From positions 1 to 64,000 of the IMG/VR virus record IMGVR_UViG_3300046558_000178: a stretch of DNA of 64,000 bases. The stretch is one strand, 5' to 3'. Both the position numbers and the translations under genes were made by a program. Within the stretch, counting starts at the first letter, position 1, and every line of letters starts with the position of its first letter. The notes below the pieces were generated by a model. That model had not been told where the DNA came from. It worked only from the letters and a program-made list of their open reading frames with translations, and ran no database searches. This document shows positions 7,234 to 14,348 of the stretch, piece by piece. Source of the stretch: a virus.

Positions 7234-8498
7234 GATGCCGCTCCCGGCGCCGCCGCCATGTTGCGCACGCCCTTGGTCATCGCCGGCGCAGCGCTGTCCT
7301 CGCTTGCTTCTTCCATGTTGACGTAGGCGGCCAGCAGATGCATCTGGCGGTTGGTGTCGTATGTTGCCGTGCACAAGCTTGTTAAGGCACCCAGGTCGCT
7401 TACGCCGAGCTTGGCTGCTTCTGACTTGATCTCAGCACCCAGTTCGGCCATGCGGCCAGCGAATTTATCGCCGAGGAGCGTCTGGGCGGCCGTATGCGCC
7501 TCGTACATCTTGGCTGCCACTTCCACCGTCCGGCGCGCTTTGCCGACGGTGCCGCCCAGTGCCAGCACCGTTTCGCCGCGTGTTGCGGGCGCAGGCTTCG
7601 CAACCGGTGCCGCGCCGTCCACCTCGCCACCCATCGCCTGCACCACATCAGCCAGCATCTTCGCCAGCTCGCCGGTCATCAGCGCAAAGTCGCCGTCGAA
7701 GCGCTCGTCGTCGTTGCGGGCGCTCTTGTTTTCCGTCAGCACGTCCAGCGCCCTGATCGACTTGATGGCCAGCGACTCGTCCAGCACAAAGCTGATCTTC
7801 GATTCCCAGGTCATCGCCAGGCGCGTGCACTGCTTGCCGGCGGCGATGTGTCGGCGTACGTCGTCCGCTTCCAGTGTGTGGCGCACGTACTTGACCTGGG
7901 CGCGGCTTTCGCCGGTGGCGCGCATGGTCGCATCGCGGTCGACCGTGAAGCCGGCCGGGGACTCGTCTGCTTGCAGCCATTCGGTCATCACACCCACCGG
8001 TGATCGCTGCACGCGCAGGCTTTCCAGCGGCATGCGGTCGACCGCCTTCAGCAGCAGCTTGATTACTTCATCGGCCTTACCCGGGCTGGCAGCGTCTACG
8101 ACCAACCAGCCGTTGATCGGGTCGATCCAGACGGCCGTAGTGCTGGCGACGGAAAACGCCTTCGGCAGCAGTTCATCTGCTACGCGCTCGCGCAGTTCCT
8201 TCATGGCCTTCTTGCCGGGCGCGAAGCCTTGCGCTTCTTCCAGCTCGGCGCCGCGGGCCTTAGCCACCTGGTTGATAACGGTGGCGGGCAGCAGCTTCTT
8301 TTCGGTCTGAAGCTGAAGCAGCCATTGGCGGTTGACTACGTGGACCAGGTCGGCGCCGCGCGGTGCGGCCCAGCCTTGGCGCAACAGTTCGTTGCTGCTG
8401 GCGGGCGTGAAGGCGTGCGGCGCCAGGGCGGCGATCATCTGCTCGGCGGAAAACGCCCAGCCGGCGGGCACGCGGTATATTTGAGCGTTTTTGAACAT
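7230..8498 (-). CDS. rdgC: RdgC-family recombination-associated protein with C-terminal extension
   Basis: 422 residues. Residues 1-300 match RdgC: the start MFKNAQIYRVPAGWAFSAEQ, then LAPHAFTPASSNELLRQGW, and the segment YVRHTLEADDVRRHIAAGKQ. RdgC forms a ring-shaped dimer that binds DNA and restrains RecA filaments. Canonical RdgC is about 300 residues; here ~120 more follow, with an Ala/Pro linker and then a helical segment VEVAAKMYEAHTAAQTLLGD of unknown role. Present in the leftward operon directly after the DGR, where it may act on recombination or cDNA intermediates (inference). Confidence 0.85.
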   Translation of the reverse strand: MFKNAQIYRVPAGWAFSAEQMIAALAPHAFTPASSNELLRQGWAAPRGADLVHVVNRQWLLQLQTEKKLLPATVINQVAKARGAELEEAQGFAPGKKAMKELRERVADELLPKAFSVASTTAVWIDPINGWLVVDAASPGKADEVIKLLLKAVDRMPLESLRVQRSPVGVMTEWLQADESPAGFTVDRDATMRATGESRAQVKYVRHTLEADDVRRHIAAGKQCTRLAMTWESKISFVLDESLAIKSIRALDVLTENKSARNDDERFDGDFALMTGELAKMLADVVQAMGGEVDGAAPVAKPAPATRGETVLALGGTVGKARRTVEVAAKMYEAHTAAQTLLGDKFAGRMAELGAEIKSEAAKLGVSDLGALTSLCTATYDTNRQMHLLAAYVNMEEASEDSAAPAMTKGVRNMAAAPGAAS

Positions 8499-8517
8499 GG
8501 TGGCTCCTGTGTTGTGC

Positions 8518-9222
8518 TTAGTCGTCGTAGCCGGGGTAGGCGGTGTCGAAGTCGTCCTCCGTGGCGCCGGCCGGGAAAATCAGTTTCGTCTTCGCGGTGT
8601 ACATCTGGAACAGGCGCTTCTCGAAGGAGAAGAGTGGGCCGACAAACAGCTTGTTCTCGATGTCGTTGCCGTCGATAGTCAGGGCCCAGACTTCACCGCC
8701 GTTCCGGGTGCGCAGGCGGATGGCGCAGCTGTATTTGCTCGTGGCGCGCTCTTTGTCGATGAAGATGTCGGCGTAACCATCGCTGCTATCGGAATGCTGA
8801 ATGTGCAGCGTGAATTCTTGGCCGCGCAGATCATCCGCGTCGTACTGATCCATGCGGTGCGTCACGAATTCGGCCAGCAGATTCTCGAGCGTGATCTCGG
8901 CTGGCGCCGGCGACAGCATCTCGGAGATGTCCTTATCCAGCAGTTCGGTGAACTGCTCGGTCATTGCGGCGCCAACGCGCTTCTGGATGATCTTGCCGAC
9001 CAGGTCGCGGTAGGACGGCAGGTCGATGCCGGATAGGTTCACGTCAATGAGGCTGGCGACCTTCGCCTTGATGGCCTTGTTGAAGTCGCTGCTGTAGGTG
9101 AACTGGTCGGCAATGGCGGAAGTGACGGCCTTTGCTATGTGCGTCTCGATTGCCTGCTCGATGGTGCCGGATATAACCACGTTTTCGAATGCTGCGGCTA
9201 CTGCGTTTTTCAGTGCGTCCAT
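8518..9222 (-). CDS. Phage protein of unknown function next to DGR reverse transcriptase
   Basis: 234 residues, soluble. The N-terminal half is helical (DALKNAVAAAFENVVISG, AIETHIAKAVTSAIADQF); the C-terminal half is probably beta-rich. No catalytic motif recognised. It is 8 bp downstream of the reverse transcriptase gene in the same transcript, so it is expressed with the DGR. Whether it takes part is unknown. Confidence 0.6.
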   Translation of the reverse strand: MDALKNAVAAAFENVVISGTIEQAIETHIAKAVTSAIADQFTYSSDFNKAIKAKVASLIDVNLSGIDLPSYRDLVGKIIQKRVGAAMTEQFTELLDKDISEMLSPAPAEITLENLLAEFVTHRMDQYDADDLRGQEFTLHIQHSDSSDGYADIFIDKERATSKYSCAIRLRTRNGGEVWALTIDGNDIENKLFVGPLFSFEKRLFQMYTAKTKLIFPAGATEDDFDTAYPGYDD

Positions 9223-9230
9223 GATTTTCC

Positions 9231-10214
9231 TTATTTGGTGGCAGATCTGATGGATGGTCCGGTATGGCTGAACATTGCTTTGTAGGAGGAGAGCGCCTGG
9301 CTGCGGTCATACCCGCCGACCTCATGCTGGCGCAGGCGCTGGTGGTACCGCCGCCGGCCGTAGGCGCCGACGGAGACATGGTTTGGCCAGACGACGTAGC
9401 CGAGGAAGGGCACGCCGTCGGACACCGGTGCCAGGCGCACCTTTTTCGGATGGATGGTCAGACCGTCGGCTGCCAGGCGCTCGACGATTGCGGCACTGAT
9501 CGCCATCAGCTGCTCGCGGGATTCGCCCACGATCACCATGTCGTCCACGTACCGGACGTAGTGGCGAACGCGCAGCACTTCCTTCACCCAATGGTCGAAA
9601 TCGTTCAAGTAGACGTTTGCGAAAAGCTGGCTGCTCAAGTTTCCGATGGGCATCCCCTTGTCCCGGGTGCGCCGATAGACGCTCGTGGCCGGGAATAAGT
9701 GATCATGCTCATCGCCCGACCGGAACGAGTCCACCAGGCTCACCAACAGCGTGCGGATGTCCTGGTCGCCGATGTAGCGCAGGACCCGCGCCTTCAAGAG
9801 AGAATGATTCACCGAATAGAAATACTTCGAAATGTCCAGCTGCAATACCCACTTCGCATCCCGCGCGCGGGCGAAGCCGGCCACCCGGCGCACCGCAGCG
9901 TGCGTGCCGCGGCCCGGCAGGTTGCCGTATGTGTCCGCGATAAAGCGCGGCTGCCAGATTGGCAGCATGTAGTCGTAAAGCATCCAGTGGACGATTCGGT
10001 CCTTCATCGGCGCATCCACGACGTGGCGGAACTTCTTCTCGCGCACCACGAACGTCTTGTACGGCCCGAAGGTGTACCGGCGTTCGCGCAGCTGCTGCTG
10101 GATGCTGGCAAGGTAGCGGAGTGGATCGTCGCCGAAGCGCTGCACGCGCGGGCTCTTGGACTTGTTTTTCCTGGCTTTCAGCCAGCAGCCGAACAGGCTG
10201 GACAGGTCGGTCAT
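9231..10214 (-). CDS. DGR reverse transcriptase
   Basis: 327 residues from ATG 10214. Group-II-like reverse transcriptase: VLQLDISKYFYSVNH (first catalytic Asp, residue 127), GMPIGNLSSQLFANVYLNDF at 187-206 (the DGR-type IGxxxSQ motif) and YVDDM at 222-226 (catalytic Asp pair). DGR RTs copy the template RNA with errors at adenines and deliver the cDNA to the variable repeats. The frame is open back to 10526 through the template repeat, but the conserved protein starts at 10214. No strong Shine-Dalgarno site. Confidence 0.95.
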   Translation of the reverse strand: MTDLSSLFGCWLKARKNKSKSPRVQRFGDDPLRYLASIQQQLRERRYTFGPYKTFVVREKKFRHVVDAPMKDRIVHWMLYDYMLPIWQPRFIADTYGNLPGRGTHAAVRRVAGFARARDAKWVLQLDISKYFYSVNHSLLKARVLRYIGDQDIRTLLVSLVDSFRSGDEHDHLFPATSVYRRTRDKGMPIGNLSSQLFANVYLNDFDHWVKEVLRVRHYVRYVDDMVIVGESREQLMAISAAIVERLAADGLTIHPKKVRLAPVSDGVPFLGYVVWPNHVSVGAYGRRRYHQRLRQHEVGGYDRSQALSSYKAMFSHTGPSIRSATK

Positions 10215-10246
10215 GCGGTGGAACTGTGCTGGCGCTGGGCCGCTTT

Positions 10247-10276
10247 CCGCTGCGGCACTCGGAAGCCCCGCAGCGG
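10247..10276 (-). promoter_or_regulatory. Structured RNA hairpin between DGR template and RT gene
   Basis: Perfect 9-bp inverted repeat CCGCTGCGG/CCGCAGCGG with a 12-nt loop, 108 bp downstream of the template repeat in the transcribed direction. It sits where the Bordetella DGR has the spacer RNA needed for cDNA priming. Two copies of GGCCCAGCGCCA (coding strand) flank it. Confidence 0.55.
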
Positions 10277-10384
10277 TCTTCGGTTTGGCGCTGGGCCGTG
10301 CTTTCGGGTTTATCCCAGGAGCTGATCGACCAAGAATTGGCTTTCCGTGAGCGGGCTCAGCGTCTAAGCATATAATTTTTGGGT

Positions 10385-10499
10385 CAGCGGAAGCCGACAT
10401 TGTCGTTGGCGTTGGACGGATTCGCGTTGTTGAGCCTGAACACGCCGGCGTTGTCGCCGTCGTTCCAGTAGCCGCCGCGGATGAGCGCATTGCCGGACC
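10385..10499 (-). repeat. DGR template repeat (TR)
   Basis: 115 bp aligning without gaps to both variable repeats. On the transcribed strand it has nine AAC/AAT codons; every difference from VR1 (12) and VR2 (13) is at one of those adenines. Immediately past its 3' end the TR reads TGACCC where both VRs read TGCACC, the expected IMH*/IMH difference that makes transfer one-way. Confidence 0.96.
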
Positions 10500-10522
10500 T
10501 ACCAGACCACCCCCTTCGTTGA

Positions 10523-11377
10523 TCATGATGCTGCCTTTCCGGCGCGCAGCAGGCCGCCGACCAGGCGGCCAAGCTCAACGGCTAAGCCAGCGCGATGGTC
10601 GAACGCAAGTTTGAGCTTGCTTAGCCGTGGAGCCTGGGTCAGGTAGTGCTTGAGCAGATCGATGTCGGCCGAGATGGAGTGCAGCACCGCCCGGCGGTCC
10701 GCCGCTGTCCCGTAGGCGTAGACGTTGCCCATGACACGTGCCATGCACGCGCGCACGTTCTCGCCGAAGGTGGCGCGCAGGTCGCGTGGCATCTTGATGA
10801 TGTCGTGCAGCAGCTGCGTGTCCAGGTCCTGGGCTTGTGTCTTCAGCTTAAAGCCGGCGCTGTCGGGGTTGGCCAGCATCTGTTTCGTCGCAGCCTGGTT
10901 GACCTCACCTCGGGCTCGCAGGTCTGCGATCACTTGCTGAACAATTTTGTCGGAGACTGCATTGAGCACTGAAGCATTGGCGCCGGCCTGGTCGGAAACG
11001 TAAAGCGTGTAGCCTTCGGCGCGGCTGCCGAGGTAGACCACGTACGGAATCTGGAATTCTTCCACCATGGACCACAGCCGCTTTTTGAAATTCCCGGCGG
11101 GGAAGCCCACGCGAATGTGTGGCGCGTCGCTGGTATTGACCAGTTTCAGCTGGTAGCCCTTGAGGGTATTGAGTGCGTGCGCGGTGCGATCGTAGCCGTG
11201 CAGGAAGCGGCCGACTTGCACCAGTACGAGGTGGCCGGGATGCTTCTGCTCCAGCTGGGCCGAGACGTCGGCCATCGGATCTTCCTGGCCAAGGCCGACC
11301 TCGATTCCACGATATGCGCGAATCGAGAACTGGCCCATCTCGGCCTGTGTCGGCACTTGCGATTCGGTTTTCGGCAT
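10523..11377 (-). CDS. avd: DGR accessory protein: MutS-domain-I-like domain fused to Avd four-helix bundle
   Basis: 284 residues. Residues ~48-125 resemble the MutS mismatch-recognition domain I (HLVLVQVGRFLHGYD, with the conserved Phe of GDFYELF; then VGFPAGNFKKRL and QIPYVVYLG). Residues ~180-284 match Avd, the pentameric helical protein that binds DGR RTs (LLHDIIKMPRDLRATFGENV ... LGRLVGGLLRAG). Both domains are in one uninterrupted frame. Avd is essential for mutagenic reverse transcription in Bordetella phage. The MutS-like half may read mismatches or guide the cDNA (inference). It lies between the variable target gene and the TR. Confidence 0.8.
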   Translation of the reverse strand: MPKTESQVPTQAEMGQFSIRAYRGIEVGLGQEDPMADVSAQLEQKHPGHLVLVQVGRFLHGYDRTAHALNTLKGYQLKLVNTSDAPHIRVGFPAGNFKKRLWSMVEEFQIPYVVYLGSRAEGYTLYVSDQAGANASVLNAVSDKIVQQVIADLRARGEVNQAATKQMLANPDSAGFKLKTQAQDLDTQLLHDIIKMPRDLRATFGENVRACMARVMGNVYAYGTAADRRAVLHSISADIDLLKHYLTQAPRLSKLKLAFDHRAGLAVELGRLVGGLLRAGKAAS

Positions 11378-11406
11378 TTTCGTCCTGCCTATTCAATATT
11401 GAGAGG

Positions 11407-11433
11407 CCCGGTCACCGCTGCGCAGTGACCGGG
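11407..11433 (-). promoter_or_regulatory. Hairpin downstream of VR1 (DGR target-recognition element)
   Basis: Perfect 9-bp inverted repeat CCCGGTCAC/GTGACCGGG with a 9-nt loop, 40 bp past the VR1 end and beyond the stop codon. DGR homing needs such hairpins or cruciforms near the VR. The same place after VR2 has a related hairpin with a compensating base-pair change. Confidence 0.65.
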
Positions 11434-11457
11434 AACCAGTGACCTGGGACCAGAGAC

Positions 11458-12228
11458 CTACAGGGGTTTGGTGCAGCGGAAGCCGACAAGGTCGTAGGCG
11501 TAGGACGGAGACGCGTGGTCGAGCCTGAACACGCCGGCGTAGTCGCCGTCGCCCCAGTAGCCGCCGCGGATGAGCGCAGTGCCGGACCAGTTGGCGCCGG
11601 CACGAGGCCGCCAGCCCATGCCACGTTCCATGGACGCATACGGCGCCGTGGCGATCGACGGCGAGTCGGCGGCAAAGGCCTGCGAGATCAGGCCATTGGC
11701 GTCGCCCTGGACGTCATCGAAGACCCAGGTAAAGGCGTTGCCTGCAGCGTCCACCACGGTCTGGTCGTCATCCAGGTAGAAGGCGCGGCGCTCGGAAGGG
11801 TCACGTGAAACGAAATCGCCGGCGTACGGTTCATCAACGTCGTCCAGGTCGAGGCGCAGGCCTTGGAACATGCTGCCCTCGCCGACGATTCCACTGACCC
11901 AGTTCGCCCGCTGCAGGAACAAGTTGAACGCCAGCGACAGCGCCTGGGTCTCGGTGATCAGCGCGAAGCCGGCATCGGCGCAGGCCTGGCGCGCATCGGA
12001 GTAGTTGATATCGACCCAGGGCTTGCCGGTGGCGCTTACAACAGCTTTGCCGTCTGCACCCTCCGAGCACAGGTACTGGCCGGCTTGGAAGGCTGGTACG
12101 ACAATGCTCGGGCGCGTAACCACGCCTCCGACAATCACGCACGGCAGCGTGGTTTCGGGCACGGTGACGAACAGGTTTTTCTCGATTTCCGCTACTGCGT
12201 GCTGCTCGGTATGGGTTGCTGTGTTCAT
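11458..12228 (-). CDS. DGR variable protein 2 (C-type-lectin/FGE-like fold)
   Basis: 256 residues. The C-terminus GMGWRPRAGANWSG, then RGGYWGDGD, ends VGFRCTKPL: the formylglycine-generating-enzyme-type C-type lectin fold used by DGR targets. VR1 covers the last ~40 codons and sets nine exposed residues (T, G, Y, D, H, S, Y, Y, L where the template gives Asn). It lacks the ~65-residue N-terminal extension of its paralogue. It should bind a variable ligand; location is unknown because it is not in the tail module. Confidence 0.88.
   Translation of the reverse strand: MNTATHTEQHAVAEIEKNLFVTVPETTLPCVIVGGVVTRPSIVVPAFQAGQYLCSEGADGKAVVSATGKPWVDINYSDARQACADAGFALITETQALSLAFNLFLQRANWVSGIVGEGSMFQGLRLDLDDVDEPYAGDFVSRDPSERRAFYLDDDQTVVDAAGNAFTWVFDDVQGDANGLISQAFAADSPSIATAPYASMERGMGWRPRAGANWSGTALIRGGYWGDGDYAGVFRLDHASPSYAYDLVGFRCTKPL
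11474..11588 (-). repeat. DGR variable repeat VR1
   Basis: Aligns base for base to TR 10385-10499 with 12 substitutions, all opposite template adenines (for example AAC to GGC, AAT to CTT, AAC to TAC). No other change in 115 bp. Confidence 0.96.
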
Positions 12229-12321
12229 GATGCTCCTTGGATGGGTGTAAGGACTTCAACTTGCTGCTGGATCGAACTGCGGGCGAGGATCAGGGCGGCT
12301 CGCCTGTGTAATTCACTCGAA

Positions 12322-12525
12322 TCATTTCGGCTCCTTCGGCCTTGGCGCGCGCCGCGCGTCGGCCAGCATGCGGTCCGCGACAGCCTGCAGACGGTCGCGG
12401 TCTTCAACCGCCGATTCGTTGGCGCGAAAACTCTTGCTGGACCGCAGGCTGGACCTCGTTCGGCACTGGCGCACTGCAGCTCGATCCAGGCGTGCCAGTC
12501 GTTGTTCCTCGGTTTCGGTTTGCAT
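12322..12525 (-). CDS. Small charged phage protein (Rz-like composition)
   Basis: 67 residues rich in Arg/Glu/Ala (EEQRLARLDRAAVRQ ... DRDRLQAVADRMLAD), probably helical. A good Shine-Dalgarno site GGAGGG precedes ATG 12525. A competing frame open from 12647 to 12225 has natural-looking ends but a shadow-like middle, so the gene content of 12225-12650 is uncertain; an 11-codon ORF starts at 12325 with an ATGA overlap. Confidence 0.5.
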   Translation of the reverse strand: MQTETEEQRLARLDRAAVRQCRTRSSLRSSKSFRANESAVEDRDRLQAVADRMLADARRAPRPKEPK

Positions 12526-12627
12526 GCGCCCTCCGCAGCAATTTGGCGGCCCGCGCCGTAGCGCTGGCCAATCGGATTGAATGGCTGAATGTGTGGCCGG
12601 CGCACCAAGTGCTCCAGGCCGAGCGGA

Positions 12628-12771
12628 TTACGGATGCCATGCCGCATTCACTTCCTGCAGGGCGACCAGCACCTGCTGCTGCGCCTCGTCATCGCTGCGC
12701 GCGGCATCTACATAGAACAGCCCCAGCAGGCTAAAGGCGGCGAGGACGCGGATCCATGGGCGCCAGCTCAT
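12628..12771 (-). CDS. Small membrane or exported protein
   Basis: 47 residues: SWRPWIR, then hydrophobic VLAAFSLLGLFYVDAA, then a polar tail. This could be a signal peptide or an anchor. The ATG overlaps the stop of the gene upstream (ATGA at 12768-12771). It sits between the two DGR target genes; function unknown. Confidence 0.55.
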   Translation of the reverse strand: MSWRPWIRVLAAFSLLGLFYVDAARSDDEAQQQVLVALQEVNAAWHP

Positions 12772-12911
12772 GGCAGACTCGCGATGGCGGCGCCGACCAC
12801 ATCGGCCAGCCATTCAGCCAGCGCGAGCAGCAGCATCACGGCCGTGATCAGGACGCTGCCGTTGCGCTCGCACCAGCCGCCGCGCGCTCCGAACACGATC
12901 CGCGCGCTCAC
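12768..12911 (-). CDS. Small membrane protein with GTG start
   Basis: 47 residues. A basic N-terminus (SARIVFGARGGWCERNG) is followed by one hydrophobic span (VLITAVMLLLALAEWLADVV). The GTG start overlaps the upstream stop (GTGA) and its own stop overlaps the next ATG, so three short genes form a coupled chain between the DGR targets. Function unknown. Confidence 0.55.
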   Translation of the reverse strand: MSARIVFGARGGWCERNGSVLITAVMLLLALAEWLADVVGAAIASLP

Positions 12912-13138
12912 GACACAACTCCCGACCGGCCCGCCAACTGCATAGCGCCACAGCGGAAGTAGTCATCCGCGCGGTGAGCGCCTGCAGGCATTTGCTCCGG
13001 CGCGTCCAGGCTACCGTCGTTCAGGACGGATTCGAGTCCGCTGTCCTGGTAGCGGAAGTGCAGCTGGTCGCTTACACGCAACCGGGAGTTCCTTCCACCG
13101 GTGGCGAGGCGCAGCTTTGAAGCGTGGTTTGCGTGCAT
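12908..13138 (-). CDS. Small phage protein of unknown function
   Basis: 76 residues from the second ATG (13138; another lies at 13141). Basic N-terminus, polar middle, RADDYFRCGAMQLAGRS near the end. No family recognised. First gene after the small LGW-motif gene, in the cluster between DGR targets. Confidence 0.5.
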   Translation of the reverse strand: MHANHASKLRLATGGRNSRLRVSDQLHFRYQDSGLESVLNDGSLDAPEQMPAGAHRADDYFRCGAMQLAGRSGVVS

Positions 13139-13153
13139 CACGATCTCCTGGTG

Positions 13154-13303
13154 CTAACGTGAGCGAACATTGGGCGTGCCGATCAGGCCCCAGCCGAGCT
13201 GGCGGCGAACTTCTTCAGGCGCTGGTGGCGGCAGGCGGGACAGTAAGCGCTGCTTTGTCCAGATGCGGACTTGCTCTTTGGTTGGGTGATTAACTGTTGC
13301 CAT
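13154..13303 (-). CDS. Small phage protein with RRQLGW motif
   Basis: 49 residues. The motif PEEVRRQLGWGL near the C-terminus is shared with the 53-residue protein at 28583-28744 (DEIRRQLGWDL), so the two are related small proteins in the early and late regions. Role unknown. Confidence 0.55.
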   Translation of the reverse strand: MATVNHPTKEQVRIWTKQRLLSRLPPPAPEEVRRQLGWGLIGTPNVRSR

Positions 13304-13320
13304 GACTATCTCCAAGGAAT

Positions 13321-13341
13321 GGCCGCCGCTGCGCGGTGGCC
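13321..13341 (-). promoter_or_regulatory. Hairpin downstream of VR2 (DGR target-recognition element)
   Basis: Stem GGCCGCC/GGTGGCC around loop GCTGCGC on the plus strand. Relative to the VR1 hairpin the loop and position are conserved, and one pair changes from T-A to C-G. The sequence between hairpin and stop codon is also conserved (GAGACCTACAGGG). Confidence 0.6.
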
Positions 13342-13368
13342 GGTTACCCGTGACCTGGGGCCAGAGAC

Positions 13369-14268
13369 CTACAGGGTTTTGGTGCAGCGGAAGCCGACAA
13401 AGTCGACGGCGTAGGACGGAGTCGCGTAGCCGAGCCTGAACACGCCGGCGACGTCGCCGTCGTTCCAGTAGCCGCCGCGGATGAGCGCACCGCCGGACCA
13501 GTCGCGGGCCCCGTCAGGGCGCCAGCCCATGCCGAACTGGCCAGAGGCGTATGGGGCGACGATCAGGGATGGGGAGTCGTCAGCGAGGCGCGTGCACAGG
13601 CCATTGCTGTCGCCCTGGACGTCGTCGGAGGTCCAGGTGTAGATGTTGCCGGCTAGGCCGTAGACCTTTTCGCCGTTGGTCAGCACGTGCCAGCTGCGTT
13701 CTTCGGGATCATCACTCACGTAGTCAGCCGTCTGTGCGCTGCGCACCGTGCCCTTGTGCAGCCCCTGGAAGACCTTGCCGATGCCGACGGCGCCACCGGT
13801 CCAGTTTTCGGCCTGCTGGACTACATGCAGACGGATGGCAAGCTCCTGTGACTCGCGCGCCAGCTCGTAGCCGACCGCCGAGCACGCAGCTGCTGCAGCG
13901 TTGAAGTTCACGTTCACCCATGGCTTCGCCGAGGCGCTCAGCTGGAGCGCACCGTTATCGTCTTTCGACGCGGGGTACTTGGCGTATTTGAAGGCGGGAA
14001 CGATGCGACCATTCGGCAGCAACGTCTCAGGCACGGTGACGAAGTGCTCGTCGGAGACCAGGCCCAGGTTGGACATCAGCGAGGGCGATCCGGACACGAC
14101 GCGCTTCTCGGCGTCGAGAACGATCAGATGCAGGCCGGATGTGGCATGGCGGAACTTGGTGAAGCCCTCCCAGGCGCTTTCCACGGCCAGGCCGGTGATA
14201 TTGCGGTCGTTCAGGCGCGCAGTGAAGGTGCGCTCCTCGATCAGTTCCAGTGCTGCAGGTTGGTTCAT
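13369..14268 (-). CDS. DGR variable protein 1 (C-type-lectin/FGE-like fold, extended N-terminus)
   Basis: 299 residues from ATG 14268, which has GGAGA 6-7 bp upstream (an earlier ATG at 14280 is also possible). The C-terminal domain (FGMGWRPDGARDWSG, RGGYWNDGD, VGFRCTKTL) matches the paralogue at 11458. VR2 covers the last ~40 codons. An N-terminal region of ~65 extra residues (EERTFTARLNDRNITGLAVE) may attach the protein to a partner. It is the first gene after pL, so the whole DGR lies in the pL transcript. Confidence 0.88.
   Translation of the reverse strand: MNQPAALELIEERTFTARLNDRNITGLAVESAWEGFTKFRHATSGLHLIVLDAEKRVVSGSPSLMSNLGLVSDEHFVTVPETLLPNGRIVPAFKYAKYPASKDDNGALQLSASAKPWVNVNFNAAAAACSAVGYELARESQELAIRLHVVQQAENWTGGAVGIGKVFQGLHKGTVRSAQTADYVSDDPEERSWHVLTNGEKVYGLAGNIYTWTSDDVQGDSNGLCTRLADDSPSLIVAPYASGQFGMGWRPDGARDWSGGALIRGGYWNDGDVAGVFRLGYATPSYAVDFVGFRCTKTL
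13385..13499 (-). repeat. DGR variable repeat VR2
   Basis: Aligns without gaps to TR 10385-10499 with 13 substitutions, all at template adenines (AAT to GGT, AAC to GTC twice, AAC to GGC, AAT to TTT and others); one AAC codon is unchanged. Confidence 0.96.
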
Positions 14269-14306
14269 CGCTGTCTCCATCGGGTGATTGCTGCGTCGAT
14301 GAAGAT

Positions 14307-14335
14307 ATTAAACACCATGTTTAAAACTAATGCAA
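14307..14335 (-). promoter_or_regulatory. pL: leftward early promoter driving the DGR operon
   Basis: On the minus strand, -35 TTGCAT (14330-14335) and -10 TTTAAT (14307-14312) are 17 bp apart. Transcription would begin near 14300. Both elements overlap the operator pair 14308-14348. Confidence 0.75.
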
Positions 14336-14348
14336 ACACTATGTTTAA
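14308..14348. promoter_or_regulatory. OL operator pair (CI/Cro sites at pL)
   Basis: Two 17-bp imperfect palindromes, TTAAACACCATGTTTAA at 14308-14324 and GCAAACACTATGTTTAA at 14332-14348, with centres 24 bp apart. The second is identical (17/17), reversed, to the site at 15550-15566; the first differs by one base from the site at 15574-15590. They should bind the same repressors. Confidence 0.85.

Noticed and set aside
7351-8310. 319-codon plus-strand frame over rdgC
   Set aside because: Ser/Arg-rich mirror of a clearly conserved minus-strand gene.
10215-10526. N-terminal extension of the reverse transcriptase through the template repeat
   Set aside because: The encoded residues are low-complexity and the TR itself is RNA template; conserved RT sequence begins at 10214.
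12225-12647. 140-codon minus-strand frame overlapping the 12322-12525 gene
   Set aside because: Its ends look natural but the middle is shadow-like, and the overlapping gene has a strong RBS. Kept only as an alternative.
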